A stretch of 42,906 bases of DNA from Oscillospiraceae bacterium (GCA_017473225.1 JAFUMG010000052.1:1-42906), one strand, 5' to 3'. Positions 8,061 to 17,024 are shown, numbered from the stretch's first letter. The notes: generated from the sequence alone by a model not told the origin. Program-made: numbers and translations.

Positions 8061-9231
8061 ACAATCGGTAGGAACGGTAGGGCTGGATGTACCGCTCGTG
8101 GCTGAGGGATTCCGGCCGGGCATAGGAGCCGGAGACCAGTCCCAGCATGGCGTAGATCGTCACGACGGAGGAGCCGCCGTAGCTGATCAGGGGCAGGGTC
8201 AGGCCGATAACGGGCATCACGCCGATGCACATACCGATGTTGATCATCACCTGGAAGATCAGTGCCGACGCCGCGCCGAAGCACACCAGACGGCGGATGT
8301 AATCCTGGCTGCGGATGCCCACATAGATGCACCGAGCGATGATGGCGAATTCCAGCAGCATCACCAGCACGCAGCCGAAGAAGCCCATCTCCTCGCCGAT
8401 GGAGGAGAAGATGTAGTCTGTATGCTGGGCAAACAGGGCGCCCGCCTGGGTACGGTTGCCATTGAACAGGCCCTGGCCCGACAGGCCGCCGCCGGTCAGG
8501 GACAGGAGGTTGATCTTGTAGTGATAGCGCTCGTTGATGCCCAGGGGGTCGATGGTGGAATCAAAGAGGATCAGGATACGGTTCTTCTGGTGGGTGCCCA
8601 GGAACTGCCACAGGATCGGGAAGGCCGCGGCAATGCCGCCGATGGCCAGGCCGAACCACAGCAGGCTGACGCCGCCGCCGAAGGCCATGCCGATGAAGAT
8701 GAACACATAGATCAGCGAGACGCCCGCGTCCTTGGACAGGACCATGTTCAGGCCGAACAGCAATCCCAGCTGGATGACCATGTGGATGACCGAGGGCACG
8801 CTGGATATTCGGTTCTGATGGGAGTTCATGACCGAAGCCATGATGACGATGAAGGTGATCTTGCAGATCTCAGCGGGCTGGATGTTGAAGGGAATGCCGG
8901 GGATATCCAGCCAGCTTCGGTTGCCGGTGTTGTTGTCGGTGCCGAAGGGGATCAAAAGCAGCAGCACGAAGCAGTTGAAAACCACCAGGGCCGTGCGGTG
9001 CTCGGACATGGTCTCGATGTCGATGGAGGACATGACCGCGTACATGAGCACACCCAGAAGCGTCGCCGCCAGCTGGATGACGATATACTTGGTGTTGCTG
9101 CCGAACTTATCAGCGGAGGTGGCGCTGGCAAGGACCACGCAGCCAAAGGCAGAGGTGACCAGCGCCAGCAGAAGCAGTACCCAGTCGCCTTTTTTGGTAA
9201 AGCTTTTTAATTCGGAGATAAAATGGTTCAA
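8059..9231 (-). CDS. rodA: SEDS-family peptidoglycan glycosyltransferase, RodA-like
   Basis: SEDS proteins polymerise lipid II into glycan strands with a partner transpeptidase; RodA serves elongation, FtsW division and SpoVE the spore cortex. This copy has 390 residues and about ten membrane segments. Visible signatures are GNRSWLDIP...IQPAEICKI (about 103-125), the acidic residue of the catalytic loop in SKDAGV (Asp168; the usual QPD reads SKD), TDYIFSSIGEEMGFFG and the C-terminal GLTLPLISYGGSS. The start is TTG 9231 with AAAGGAGG 7 bases upstream; there is no ATG close by. No cognate class B PBP is seen in the window. RodA is preferred over FtsW or SpoVE from overall resemblance only. Confidence 0.85.
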   Translation of the reverse strand: MNHFISELKSFTKKGDWVLLLLALVTSAFGCVVLASATSADKFGSNTKYIVIQLAATLLGVLMYAVMSSIDIETMSEHRTALVVFNCFVLLLLIPFGTDNNTGNRSWLDIPGIPFNIQPAEICKITFIVIMASVMNSHQNRISSVPSVIHMVIQLGLLFGLNMVLSKDAGVSLIYVFIFIGMAFGGGVSLLWFGLAIGGIAAAFPILWQFLGTHQKNRILILFDSTIDPLGINERYHYKINLLSLTGGGLSGQGLFNGNRTQAGALFAQHTDYIFSSIGEEMGFFGCVLVMLLEFAIIARCIYVGIRSQDYIRRLVCFGAASALIFQVMINIGMCIGVMPVIGLTLPLISYGGSSVVTIYAMLGLVSGSYARPESLSHERYIQPYRSYRL

Positions 9232-9256
9232 GGCACAGCCTCCTTTCTATCCGCTC

Positions 9257-9285
9257 ATTTTACCATCAAAACGAGGAAAAGTAAA
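9257..9285 (-). promoter_or_regulatory. Probable rodA promoter
   Basis: On the minus strand, TTTACT (9280-9285) and TAAAAT (9257-9262) are 17 bp apart, just upstream of the AAAGGAGG ribosome site. Confidence 0.5.
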
Positions 9286-9324
9286 TAGACGAATTGTGGC
9301 TGGAATGTAAACAAAGGAAGTTGG

Positions 9325-9540
9325 ATTTGTAGTTTGGCGCGCAGTTAAAAAGAAGCATGTCATTGCGAGCCAGTGCTCACACTGGCGTGGCAATCCCCTA
9401 CGGCGACGCAACGCAGTTCGATGCTGAAAAGTATTGGTATGGCAGGGAAAACCTACAGTTCCTATCATTGTAGGATCACGGAAGATCCGGGGGATTGCCA
9501 CGCCAGCGTGCGCGCTGGCTCGCAATGACATACTTTTTTA
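9325..9540. repeat. GTCATTGCGAG-type palindromic element, copy 1
   Basis: The left end ATTTGTAGTTT is followed by GTCATTGCGAGCCAGTG and CACTGGCGTGGCAATCCCC. The right side mirrors this with GGGGGATTGCCACGCC and CTCGCAATGACATA. The middle (CTACAGTTCCTATCATTGTAG) matches the copies at 16732 and 25493. The left arm here resembles the right arm of those copies, and the right arm stops short of the terminal repeat. Confidence 0.8.
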
Positions 9541-9542
9541 GC

Positions 9543-9574
9543 AAAGAAATGGCGGGTTGCCCCGCCATTTCTTT
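9543..9574 (-). terminator. Terminator of the M18 aminopeptidase gene
   Basis: Arms 9543-9556 and 9561-9574 pair around a 4-nt loop, with a T-rich tail on the minus strand. Confidence 0.75.
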
Positions 9575-9578
9575 TGAT

Positions 9579-10964
9579 TTATGCCAGGTAAATCGCCTTG
9601 CAGGCCAGCATGGTCTCGTAGCAGTCCAACTTGGAGACGATCTCGATGGGGGCGTGCATGCTGATGACGGGCACGCCGGCGTCCACGGTGACGATGTTGC
9701 GGTTCGCCATGTAGGCGGCCACGGTGCCGCCGCCGCCCTGATCCACCTTGCCCAGGGTAGCGATCTGCCAGATGACACCCGCCTTTTCCAGGGTGCTGCG
9801 GACATGGCCCATGGCCTCAGCGGAGGCGTCGGAAGCGCCGCCCTTGCCACGGGAGCCGGTGTACTTGCAGATGGCAACTCCGTAGTTCAGCAGGCTGTTG
9901 TTCCGGCGGTCGCAGGTCTCGGCGAAGTTGGGGTCGAAGGCGTTGGAGACGTCGGCAGACAGGCAGAAGCTGTTCTCGAAGCAGCGGTACATGCTGGCCT
10001 TGGTGGCGTGGCACAGGTCGTGCATGAAGGTCTCGAAGCAGGTGCTCTGCATACCGCTGATGCCCACAGAGCCGATCTCCTCCTTGTCCGCCAGGATGCA
10101 GACAGCGGTCTTGGCAGGGGTGCCGATATTGAAAATCGCTTCCAGCTCGGCGTAAGCGCAGACCCGGTCGTCGTGGCCGTAGGCGCCCAGAAGGCTGCGG
10201 TCCAAACCCACCTCACGGCACTTGCCCGCGGGGACGATGGTCAGCTCGGCGGACAGGAAATCGGACTCGATCAGGCCGTACTTCTCGTTCAGCAGCTTCA
10301 TGATGTGCAGCTTGGTAAGGTCGCTGCCCTCGCCCTCCAGGGGCTGGGAGCCCAGGATGACGTTCAGCTGCTCGCCCTCGATGGCCTTGGCGGCGGTCTT
10401 CTGCATCTGGTCCGCGGCCAGGTGGGGCAGCAGATCGGAGATCATCAGGATGGGGTCGCTCTCCTCCTCGCCGATGGTCACGGTGACGACAGAGCCGTCC
10501 TTGCGGTAGACGACGCCGTGGAGGGCCAGAGGGATAGTGGCCCACTGGTACTTCTTGATACCGCCGTAGTAGTGGGTCTTGAAGTAGGCGATCTCGGAAT
10601 CCTCATACAGGGGGTTGGGCTTCAGGTCCAGCCGGGGGGAGTCCACATGGGCGGCGCAGATGTTGGCGCCCTCATTCAGGCTCTTTTCGCCGATGACTGC
10701 CAGCATGATGCTCTTGTCCCGGTTGTTGCGGTAGACCTTATCGCCGGGCTTCAGCTCCATGCCAGGGACCAGGGCCTTGAAGCCCAGCTTCTCGGCTTCC
10801 TGAACGGTCCAGGCGGTGGCTTCCCGCTCGGTCTTGCAGGCATCCATAAACGCGGCATAGCGCTTGCAGTAGCTCTCCATCTCGGCCCGCTGGGCGTCGG
10901 ACAGCTTGGTGTAGCCGTTCTTGGGCGCCATCAGCAGGGACTCGCGCAGTTCTTCAGTAGTCAT
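9579..10964 (-). CDS. M18 family aminopeptidase
   Basis: M18 enzymes are large oligomeric dizinc aminopeptidases that trim peptides in the cytoplasm, often favouring acidic N termini. The protein has 461 residues, a normal length. The metal and catalytic motifs are present: AAHVDSPRLD (His106, Asp108), GHDDR, DKEEIGS, SADVSNAFDPN and MHAPIEI near the end. The start is ATG 10964 with AAAGGAGA 8 bases upstream. A palindromic element lies between it and coaE, and a terminator follows the stop. Bacterial M18 proteins are often labelled ApeB; the symbol is left open. Confidence 0.9.
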   Translation of the reverse strand: MTTEELRESLLMAPKNGYTKLSDAQRAEMESYCKRYAAFMDACKTEREATAWTVQEAEKLGFKALVPGMELKPGDKVYRNNRDKSIMLAVIGEKSLNEGANICAAHVDSPRLDLKPNPLYEDSEIAYFKTHYYGGIKKYQWATIPLALHGVVYRKDGSVVTVTIGEEESDPILMISDLLPHLAADQMQKTAAKAIEGEQLNVILGSQPLEGEGSDLTKLHIMKLLNEKYGLIESDFLSAELTIVPAGKCREVGLDRSLLGAYGHDDRVCAYAELEAIFNIGTPAKTAVCILADKEEIGSVGISGMQSTCFETFMHDLCHATKASMYRCFENSFCLSADVSNAFDPNFAETCDRRNNSLLNYGVAICKYTGSRGKGGASDASAEAMGHVRSTLEKAGVIWQIATLGKVDQGGGGTVAAYMANRNIVTVDAGVPVISMHAPIEIVSKLDCYETMLACKAIYLA

Positions 10965-10983
10965 AGTGTAATTCTCCTTTCAA

Positions 10984-11080
10984 AGCCTCCCTTTCAGGGA
11001 AGGTGGCGCGGCGAAGCCGTGACGGAAGGGGTGCCCCCTCAGTCAGCTTCGCTGACAGCTCCCCCGGAGGGGGAGCTTTA
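10984..11080. repeat. CCTTCAGGGAAGG/GCTCCCCC-type palindromic element
   Basis: The left arm CTCCCTTTCAGGGAAGGTGGC and right arm GACAGCTCCCCCGGAGGGGGAGC flank GGCGAAGCC and TCAGCTTCGCTGA hairpins. It resembles the core of the element at 38019-38261 but lacks the TTGTAGTTT ends. It ends directly at the coaE stop (11081). Confidence 0.6.
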
Positions 11081-11662
11081 TTATGCTTTCATTATATCCA
11101 ACCCCTGCAAAAATGCAAGACATTTGGCTGCGAACGCATGGAATTCTCCGTTATTTTCCAGGACATAATCGCATTTCTCCCGGAACCAGTCTTCGCCGTG
11201 CTGGGCGGCGATGCGGCTGCGGGCGTATTCTTCGGAAATGCCGTCCCGCTTCATCAGCCGCCGGACCCGGTCCTCCGTGGGGGCGGTGACGGCGACGGTA
11301 ATATCGCAAAGCTCGGACAGCCCGCTCTCAAACAGGCCGATGGCGTCGATGGCGGCCAGGGACGGCCCGCTCTCCAGACGGCGGGCCACCTCTCTTTTTA
11401 CCGCGGCATGGGTGATCCGGTTCAGATCCAGCAGGGCCTCTTCGTCAGCGAAGACGATGGCCCCCAGCTTTTTGCGGTCCAGGACGCCCCCCGCCACCAC
11501 GCCGGGAAAGCGGGCGCCGATGGCGGCGAGCATTCCCGCGTCGGAAGCCAGCAGCTCATGGTAGATCGCGTCGCAATCGCAGATCTGTCCCCCCTGGCCC
11601 TCGATGGCCTTCAGGAGGGTGGTCTTGCCGCAGCCGGTGCCGCCGGTGATGCCGATGATCAT
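11081..11662 (-). CDS. coaE: Dephospho-CoA kinase
   Basis: It phosphorylates the 3'-hydroxyl of the ribose in dephospho-CoA, the last step of coenzyme A synthesis. The protein has 193 residues. The P-loop GITGGTGCGKTT is at residues 4-15, the substrate region DCDAIYHELL follows, and the lid has RVRRLMKRDGISEEYARSRIAAQ, all typical of CoaE. The start is ATG 11662 with GGAGG upstream; it overlaps the stop of sua5 by 4 bp (ATGA), so the two are coupled. A longer in-frame reading to 11752 lies inside sua5 and is rejected. Confidence 0.92.
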   Translation of the reverse strand: MIIGITGGTGCGKTTLLKAIEGQGGQICDCDAIYHELLASDAGMLAAIGARFPGVVAGGVLDRKKLGAIVFADEEALLDLNRITHAAVKREVARRLESGPSLAAIDAIGLFESGLSELCDITVAVTAPTEDRVRRLMKRDGISEEYARSRIAAQHGEDWFREKCDYVLENNGEFHAFAAKCLAFLQGLDIMKA

Positions 11663-12693
11663 GCTTCCGCCTCCGCGTCGATGATGTGGAAGGCCGCGGC
11701 CTTTTTCAGCCGGTTCTGGACGGCATAGGCCACGCCGCCGCCCACAGGGCACCGGGCGTAGACTCTGTGAATGCCGGGATCATCCAAAATCCGCAGGGCG
11801 GCGAACAGCCCGGCGGACAGGGTCTCCACATGGGACTCCTGGCCATAGGACAGGGGAGCGCAGCCATCGTACAGGGGCAGCTCCTCCTCAAAGCACAGCA
11901 CCCGGTCGCCGGGCTCGAAATGGGCATGGATATAGGCCGCGGCCTTCTCCCGGGAGCCGGAGACGATGACCACCTCGCTCTGGGGGGCATAGTGCTTGTA
12001 CTTCATGCCCGGGGCCTTGACCACGGCGTCATGATCGATCTGGGCGGTGACGGCTTTATCCACGATCAGATCCCCCAGCACTTCGACCAGCTGCTCCGGG
12101 CCGATCCCGCCGGGGCGCAGCAGCCGGGGCCGCTCCTCCGTCAGGTCCACGATGGTGGATTCCACGCCCACCCGGCAGGCTCCGCCGTCCACGATGGCGT
12201 CGATGTTGCCGTCGTGATCGTGGAGGACGTGCTGGGCCGTGGTGGTGGAGGGCTTGCCGGAAATATTGGCCGAGGGGGCGGCGATGGGCACCCCCGCCAG
12301 CCGGATGATCTCCCGGGTGACGGCATTGTCCGGGCACCGGACGCCGACGGTGGACAATCCCGCGGTGGTCCGCTTGGGGACGGTATCCTTCGCGGGCAGT
12401 ACCATGGTCAGCGGGCCGGGCCAAAAAGCCTGGGCCAGGTCATAGGCCGCCTGGGGGATATCATGGCAGAATTTCACGATCTCCCCGGCGTCGGCCACAT
12501 GGAGGATCAGCGGATTATCCTGGGGCCGGCCCTTGGCTTCGAAGATCTTCAGGACGGCATTCTCGTCCAGACCGTTGGCGCCGAGACCATAGACGGTCTC
12601 GGTAGGAATGGCCACCAGACCACCGGATTTGACGATCTCCGCGGCGATCTCAGGCGTCCGGGCATCTTCGGCGGATAAATATAACGTATTCAT
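11659..12693 (-). CDS. sua5: L-threonylcarbamoyladenylate synthase (Sua5/YrdC)
   Basis: The enzyme makes threonylcarbamoyl-AMP from threonine, bicarbonate and ATP, the first step to the t6A37 modification of ANN-decoding tRNAs. The protein has 344 residues: a YrdC domain (about 1-205) with PTETVYGLG (30-38), KGRPQDNPL (54-62) and PSANISGKP, then a linker (GMKYKHYAPQ) and the C-terminal Sua5 domain. The two-domain form is the Sua5 rather than the short TsaC type. The start is ATG 12693 with GGGAGG 7 bases upstream. An in-frame extension to 12804 runs through the palindromic element and is rejected. No promoter outside that element is evident. Confidence 0.92.
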   Translation of the reverse strand: MNTLYLSAEDARTPEIAAEIVKSGGLVAIPTETVYGLGANGLDENAVLKIFEAKGRPQDNPLILHVADAGEIVKFCHDIPQAAYDLAQAFWPGPLTMVLPAKDTVPKRTTAGLSTVGVRCPDNAVTREIIRLAGVPIAAPSANISGKPSTTTAQHVLHDHDGNIDAIVDGGACRVGVESTIVDLTEERPRLLRPGGIGPEQLVEVLGDLIVDKAVTAQIDHDAVVKAPGMKYKHYAPQSEVVIVSGSREKAAAYIHAHFEPGDRVLCFEEELPLYDGCAPLSYGQESHVETLSAGLFAALRILDDPGIHRVYARCPVGGGVAYAVQNRLKKAAAFHIIDAEAEA

Positions 12694-12716
12694 TAAATTT
12701 CCTCCCTTGGGCGATT

Positions 12717-12844
12717 TAATGAATAATGAATGATGAATATTGAATAATGAAGAATGATGGTGTGCCTTCGGCACAAATTTGATCATCGCCGAAGGCGATA
12801 CCACAATTATTCACTATTCATTATTCACGATTCATTATCCATTA
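12717..12844. repeat. AATGAATAATG-type palindromic element between tpiA and sua5
   Basis: Left arms AATGAATAATGAATGATGAA and AATAATGAAGAAT are answered by ATTATTCACTATTCATTATT and ATTCATTATCCATT. The centre holds two small hairpins, GTGCCTTCGGCAC and ATCGCCGAAGGCGAT. It is the best-preserved copy of the family. It takes up nearly all of the tpiA-sua5 gap, so any sua5 promoter must lie in it. Confidence 0.8.
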
Positions 12845-12876
12845 AAAAAGGGGAGCGGCCTGGGCCGCTCCCTTTT
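12844..12876 (-). terminator. Terminator of tpiA
   Basis: GGGAGCGGC/GCCGCTCCC pairs around CTGG and is followed on the minus strand by CTTTTTT. Confidence 0.85.
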
Positions 12877-12880
12877 TGCA

Positions 12881-13657
12881 TTAGACAGTGGGCTGGTTAG
12901 CAGCTTCGATGATCTTGACGAACTTCTCGGGAACCAGGGAAGCGCCGCCGATCAGGCCGCCGTCGATGTCGGGCTGAGCCAGCAGCTCGAAGGCGTTCTT
13001 CTCGTTCATGGAGCCGCCGTACAGGATGGAGATGGCACGGGCGTTCTTGGAGCTGTACAGCTTGCGAACGACGGTGCGGATCATCTCGCAGACTTCCTCA
13101 GCCTGCTCGGGGGTAGCGGTACGGCCGGTGCCGATGGCCCAGATGGGCTCGTAGGCAATGATGACCTTGCGGATCTTCTCCTCGGGCACGCCAGCCAGAC
13201 CCAGCTTGATCTGCATGGTGATGTGCTCGGTGGTGATGCCGCTCTCACGCTGCTCCAGGCTCTCGCCGCAGCACATGATGGGGATCAGGCCGGCGTCCAG
13301 GGCAGCCAGGACCTTGGCGTTGACATCGGCGTCGGTCTCGCCCATGGCGCGGCGCTCGGAGTGGCCGATGATGACGTACTTGCAGCCGGCGTCCACCAGC
13401 ATGTTGGTAGCGATCTCGCCGGTGTAAGCGCCGCTTGCGTTGGCGTTGCAGTTCTCAGCGCCGATGCCCACGCGGGTCTCACGCATGGCGCGGACAGCAG
13501 CGGGGATGCAGACGGCGGGAACACACAGAGCCACATCGCACCAGCGGCCCTTGGGCATGATGGCCTTCAGCTGGGTCATAAACTCCTTGGTCTCGGAGGG
13601 GGTCTTGTTCATCTTCCAGTTACCGGCGATGACAGTCTTACGATACTTTCTGTTCAT
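12881..13657 (-). CDS. tpiA: Triosephosphate isomerase
   Basis: It interconverts dihydroxyacetone phosphate and glyceraldehyde 3-phosphate in glycolysis. The protein has 258 residues and is complete. The active site is visible: GNWKMN with Lys15, the electrophilic histidine in IIGHSERR, and the catalytic glutamate in [11 protein letters not shown], followed by the loop-6 region and the phosphate-binding GGSMNEKN and GGLIGGASL. The start is ATG 13657; a TTG 6 bp upstream is also possible because AAGGAG is 10 bases from the ATG and 4 from the TTG. It lies 215 bp after pgk, with a palindromic element between, and ends at a strong terminator. Confidence 0.96.
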   Translation of the reverse strand: MNRKYRKTVIAGNWKMNKTPSETKEFMTQLKAIMPKGRWCDVALCVPAVCIPAAVRAMRETRVGIGAENCNANASGAYTGEIATNMLVDAGCKYVIIGHSERRAMGETDADVNAKVLAALDAGLIPIMCCGESLEQRESGITTEHITMQIKLGLAGVPEEKIRKVIIAYEPIWAIGTGRTATPEQAEEVCEMIRTVVRKLYSSKNARAISILYGGSMNEKNAFELLAQPDIDGGLIGGASLVPEKFVKIIEAANQPTV

Positions 13658-13733
13658 GTTCAATGTTCTCCTTAACTATGTGATCATCGAAAAATCGATG
13701 GGAAACAGATAAAGTTGGGGCGGGATCTCCGCC

Positions 13734-13842
13734 TGTAGGGGCGTGCATTGCACGTCCGCGCGGTCCCCTGCGGCGTATTCGCCGAAACCCTGGGCGAATT
13801 CGTAATACTTCGCCGCCGGACGACCGATGGTCGCCCCTACAA
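13734..13842. repeat. GTAGGGGCG-type palindromic element between pgk and tpiA
   Basis: TGTAGGGGCGTGCATTGCACG on the left pairs in type with CGACCGATGGTCGCCCCTACA on the right, around CGGCGTATTCGCCG and GGGCGAATTCG. The right side runs on into CTACAATTTG, the terminal sequence shared with other elements of the window. No gene is seen in 13658-13872. Confidence 0.65.
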
Positions 13843-13872
13843 TTTGCTCAACAGGGCGGCAAAGAGGATCTT

Positions 13873-15072
13873 TTACTTATCCTGCAGACAAGCAATGCCG
13901 GGCAATTCAAGACCTTCCAGGAACTCCAGGGAAGCGCCGCCGCCGGTGGAGATGTGGGTGATCTGGTCAGCGAAGCCCAGCTGCTCGCAGGCAGCCGCGG
14001 AGTCGCCGCCGCCGACGATGGTGATGGCTTCGGAATCAGCCAGAGCCTGGGCGACCGCGATGGTGCCCTGTGCCAGAGTGGGGTTCTCGAAGACGCCCAT
14101 GGGGCCGTTCCAGACCACGGTCTTGGCGGACTTGGCAGCGTCAGCAAAGAGCTCACGGGTCTTCTCGCCGATGTCCAGGCCTTCCTTGCCGGCGGGGATT
14201 GCGTCGGAAGCAACGGTCTCAACAGCGATGGGGCCGTCGATGGGGCTGGGGAAGCCGTCCGCGATGACGGTGTCGATGGGCAGCAGCAGCTTGACGCCCT
14301 TGCTTTCTGCCTTGGCCATCATTTCCTTGCAGTAGTCGATCTTGCTCTCATCCAGCAGAGAGTTGCCCACGGAGTAGCCCTTGGCGGCCAGGAAGGTGAA
14401 AGCCATGCCGCCGCCGATGATCAGGGTGTCCACCTTCTCCAGCAGGTTGTTGATGACGTTCAGCTTGTCGGAGACCTTGGCGCCGCCCAGGATGGCGACG
14501 AAGGGGCGCTCGGGGTTGGCCAGAGCCTTGCCCATGATGGAAACTTCCTTCTGGACCAGGTAGCCGCAGACAGCGGGCAGGTAGTCAGCCACGCCGGCGG
14601 TGGAAGAGTGGGCACGGTGGGCGGTGCCGAAAGCGTCGTTGACGAAGATATCAGCCATGGACGCCAGCTCCTTGCTCAGCTCGGGATCATTCTTGGTCTC
14701 GCCCTTCATGTAACGGGTATTCTCCAGCAGCATGACATCGCCGTCTTTCAGAGCAGCGGCCTTGGCCTTGGCGTCCTCACCGGCCACGTCAGCGGCCATG
14801 ATGACTTCCTTGCCCAGCAGCTCGGAGATGCGCTCAGCCACGACCTTCAGGCTCAGCTCGGGCTTCCATTCGCCCTTGGGCTTACCCATGTGGGAGCACA
14901 GGATGACCTTGGCGTTATGCTCCACCAGGTACTTGATGGTGGGCATGGCGGCAACGATCCGCTTGTCGGAGGTGATCTTGCCCTCCTTGGTGGGGACGTT
15001 GAAGTCGCAGCGGCACAGCACGCGCTTGCCGGCTACATCGATGTCTTCAATAGACTTCTTGTTGTAGTTCAT
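13873..15072 (-). CDS. pgk: Phosphoglycerate kinase
   Basis: It transfers phosphate from 1,3-bisphosphoglycerate to ADP in glycolysis. The protein has 399 residues, full length. The N-terminal substrate motif CRCDFNVP is near residues 20-27, followed by [29 protein letters not shown] and the nucleotide-site GGGDSAAA and [11 protein letters not shown]. The start is ATG 15072 with GGAGG 8 bases upstream; a TTG 15 bp upstream overlaps that ribosome site and is rejected. It begins 27 bp after trmL ends, so trmL and pgk are probably co-transcribed from 15642-15670, perhaps with tpiA. Confidence 0.97.
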   Translation of the reverse strand: MNYNKKSIEDIDVAGKRVLCRCDFNVPTKEGKITSDKRIVAAMPTIKYLVEHNAKVILCSHMGKPKGEWKPELSLKVVAERISELLGKEVIMAADVAGEDAKAKAAALKDGDVMLLENTRYMKGETKNDPELSKELASMADIFVNDAFGTAHRAHSSTAGVADYLPAVCGYLVQKEVSIMGKALANPERPFVAILGGAKVSDKLNVINNLLEKVDTLIIGGGMAFTFLAAKGYSVGNSLLDESKIDYCKEMMAKAESKGVKLLLPIDTVIADGFPSPIDGPIAVETVASDAIPAGKEGLDIGEKTRELFADAAKSAKTVVWNGPMGVFENPTLAQGTIAVAQALADSEAITIVGGGDSAAACEQLGFADQITHISTGGGASLEFLEGLELPGIACLQDK

Positions 15073-15099
15073 GATGAATTCCTCCAAATTACTGGAGCG

Positions 15100-15585
15100 T
15101 CAGACGCTCCGCATTTTTCCAAAATCCTGCAGGCCGGGGAAGGACAGCTGCCGCAGCGCCTCGAAGGCGGTGATGGCCACCGCGTTGCTCAGATTCAGGC
15201 TGCGGGCCTCGCTGCGCATGGGGATCCGCACACATTGGTCCCGGTGGGCTTCCAGAAAATCCTCGGGAAGGCCCTTGGTCTCCTTGCCGAAGAGCAGGTA
15301 GCAGCCGTCGCGGTACTCCGCTTCCACATAGCTCCGGGGAGCCTTCGTGGACAGGCACCACATCTGATCCACCTGATTCTTCCGAAAGAAGTCATCCAGG
15401 CCGTCATAGACCCGGACATCCACCAGATGCCAGTAGTCCAGGCCTGCCCGGCGGACCGCCTTCTCGGAAATGTCGAAGCCCAGGGGCCGGATCAGATGAA
15501 GGACGCTGCCTGTGGCGGCGCAGGTGCGGGCGATGTTGCCGCAGTTCTGGGGGATTTCAGGCTCCACCAGTACGATATTCAGCAT
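15100..15585 (-). CDS. trmL: tRNA (cytidine/uridine-34 2'-O)-methyltransferase
   Basis: A SPOUT (SpoU-class) methyltransferase that methylates the ribose of the wobble nucleotide in some leucine tRNAs. The protein has 161 residues, the full family length. Motifs run from NIVLVEPEIPQNCGNIARTC at the N terminus through LFGKETKGLP (about 98-107) to RIPMRSEARSLNLSNAVAI, which forms the trefoil-knot SAM site. The start is ATG 15585 behind GAGGTGA. A good promoter lies 57 bp upstream. It is the first gene of the trmL-pgk cluster. Confidence 0.93.
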   Translation of the reverse strand: MLNIVLVEPEIPQNCGNIARTCAATGSVLHLIRPLGFDISEKAVRRAGLDYWHLVDVRVYDGLDDFFRKNQVDQMWCLSTKAPRSYVEAEYRDGCYLLFGKETKGLPEDFLEAHRDQCVRIPMRSEARSLNLSNAVAITAFEALRQLSFPGLQDFGKMRSV

Positions 15586-15641
15586 GTCATCACCTCAGAA
15601 TCCAATTGCAGCGCAGGCAATCCTTTGCCGCTTGCCCCCCT

Positions 15642-15670
15642 ATTGTATGCCAAAGTTCCCATAAAATCAA
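15642..15670 (-). promoter_or_regulatory. Promoter of the trmL-pgk cluster
   Basis: On the minus strand, TTGATT (15665-15670) and TACAAT (15642-15647) are separated by 17 bp. AT-rich sequence lies upstream (15671-15740). The rest of 15586-15843 holds only the terminator at 15806-15836. Confidence 0.75.
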
Positions 15671-15805
15671 TCTAAAAAATACAAAATTTACAACTTTTCA
15701 TAGTATTCACATAAAAAAATCCAATCCAGACTGAATTTTGTGAAAATTGCGGGTGTTCCGGCAATTCCCAGATTCTGAAAAACAAATACAACAAAAAGGT
15801 AAAGG

Positions 15806-15836
15806 GCGCCGTCCCCTCCGTACGAAGGGACGGCGC
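15806..15836 (-). terminator. Terminator after the membrane-anchored hypothetical gene
   Basis: GCGCCGTCCC (15806-15815) pairs with GGGACGGCGC (15827-15836). T runs occur on both sides, so it may work in both directions. It begins 8 bp past the stop at 15844. Confidence 0.7.
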
Positions 15837-15843
15837 GCATTTT

Positions 15844-16713
15844 TTAACCAGCCATCAGCAGCAGCTGGCCCTCTTCCAAATACCACTCAGCGCCGCAGAC
15901 GGACTGGGTCCCGCCGCCGATACCCGCGTTCAGCCACAGCTCCAGCAGATCCCCTTCCCCAAGCTCCGGCACTTCAAAGGACGCGCCGGTGAGCTCCGCT
16001 TCGTAGCCGCCGGTCCCCTCGCCTGCCGCCAGCTCCAGCTCGCAGCGGCCCAGGTCGGCGCCGTTCAGCACCAGCAAAAGCTCCGCCTCCGGGGCATTCT
16101 GCGCTCCGTCGCCGATCTGGGGCAGCTGCACCTGGGCATAGCCGCCGGTGATGGTCAGGGTTCCGCTCTCAAATTTCCAGCTGTCCACCAGCAGATTGCA
16201 GTAGGCGCTGAGGCTGTCCGCCAGATACACCGCTTCCGGGGCCGTGGGCGCGTCGGGGGACGCCAGGATCTGGGTATCGGTGCCGGAAGGGCTCTCAAAG
16301 ACACAGCTGTAGGTGTAGCCGTTCATGGCCAGAAGCCCGGCGGTGGCGGTATAGGTGGCGCCACCCCAGCGGCAGGGAATATCCGCCATTGGCTGGCCCT
16401 CCATCTCCACCACGAACCGGACGGAGATCCCCTCGTCATATTCCACGGGAGTCATGGTCAGCGTCACATCGGCGCCGCTGCCGTCGGACCAGGCCACGGG
16501 CGTCAGATTCCAGTCCGACACACCGGTGACAGCGGGCTGGATGAAAAATTCCTCCATCCGGGCGGAGAGGATCTGGACCTGTTCGGCCAAGGCCGCGTTG
16601 GATGTCTCCAATTCCCCGATCCGGGCATTCAGCTGTCCAACGCAGACGCAGGCAGCGATCAAAGCAGCGGCAGCCACGACCAACGCGATGACCGATAAGA
16701 GATTCTTTTTCAT
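15844..16713 (-). CDS. Membrane-anchored protein of unknown function
   Basis: I do not recognise this 289-residue protein. A basic N terminus (MKKN) and a hydrophobic stretch (about 5-27) form a signal anchor or signal peptide. A short coiled coil follows (about 30-55, LNARIGELETSNAALAEQV), then a beta-rich extracellular part with many Gly, Thr, Ala and acidic residues. That part may be two repeated beta-sandwich units (about 65-165 and 180-289), which is inference from pattern. The start is ATG 16713 with AAGGAGG 6 bases upstream; a longer in-frame reading to 16977 runs through a palindromic element and is rejected. The element ends only 8 bp above the ribosome site, so the promoter must lie in or beyond it. 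Confidence 0.75.
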   Translation of the reverse strand: MKKNLLSVIALVVAAAALIAACVCVGQLNARIGELETSNAALAEQVQILSARMEEFFIQPAVTGVSDWNLTPVAWSDGSGADVTLTMTPVEYDEGISVRFVVEMEGQPMADIPCRWGGATYTATAGLLAMNGYTYSCVFESPSGTDTQILASPDAPTAPEAVYLADSLSAYCNLLVDSWKFESGTLTITGGYAQVQLPQIGDGAQNAPEAELLLVLNGADLGRCELELAAGEGTGGYEAELTGASFEVPELGEGDLLELWLNAGIGGGTQSVCGAEWYLEEGQLLLMAG

Positions 16714-16731
16714 AAGGGGCCTCCTTGGGGG

Positions 16732-16993
16732 TTCAAATTGTAGTTTATCGTTCTGTTGAATAGTGGTTGCGGCGTCTAAAAAATACGTTGTCATTGCGAA
16801 CCAGTCCGCAGACTGGTGTGGCAATCCCCTACGGCGACGCACTGTGTTGGATGTCAAAAACCTTGGTATGACCAGGAAAACTACAGTTCCTATCCTTGTA
16901 GATTCACAGAAGAACCAGGGGATTGCCACGCCAGTGTGAGCACTGGCTCGCAATGACGTGCTTCTTTTTAACTGCACGCCAAACTACAATTTG
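16732..16993. repeat. GTCATTGCGAG-type palindromic element, copy 2 (complete)
   Basis: The left end TTCAAATTGTAGTTT (16732-16746) and right end AAACTACAATTTG (16981-16993) are reverse complements. Inside are GTCATTGCGAACCAGTC..GGCAATCCCC on the left, GGGGATTGCC..CTCGCAATGAC on the right, and CTACAGTTCCTATCCTTGTAG in the middle. It is about 262 bp and near-identical in plan to 25493-25755. No gene is seen in 16714-17065 apart from this and the terminator. Confidence 0.85.
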
Positions 16994-17024
16994 CAGTATA
17001 CCCCAAAATCATCTCAAATGCAAC

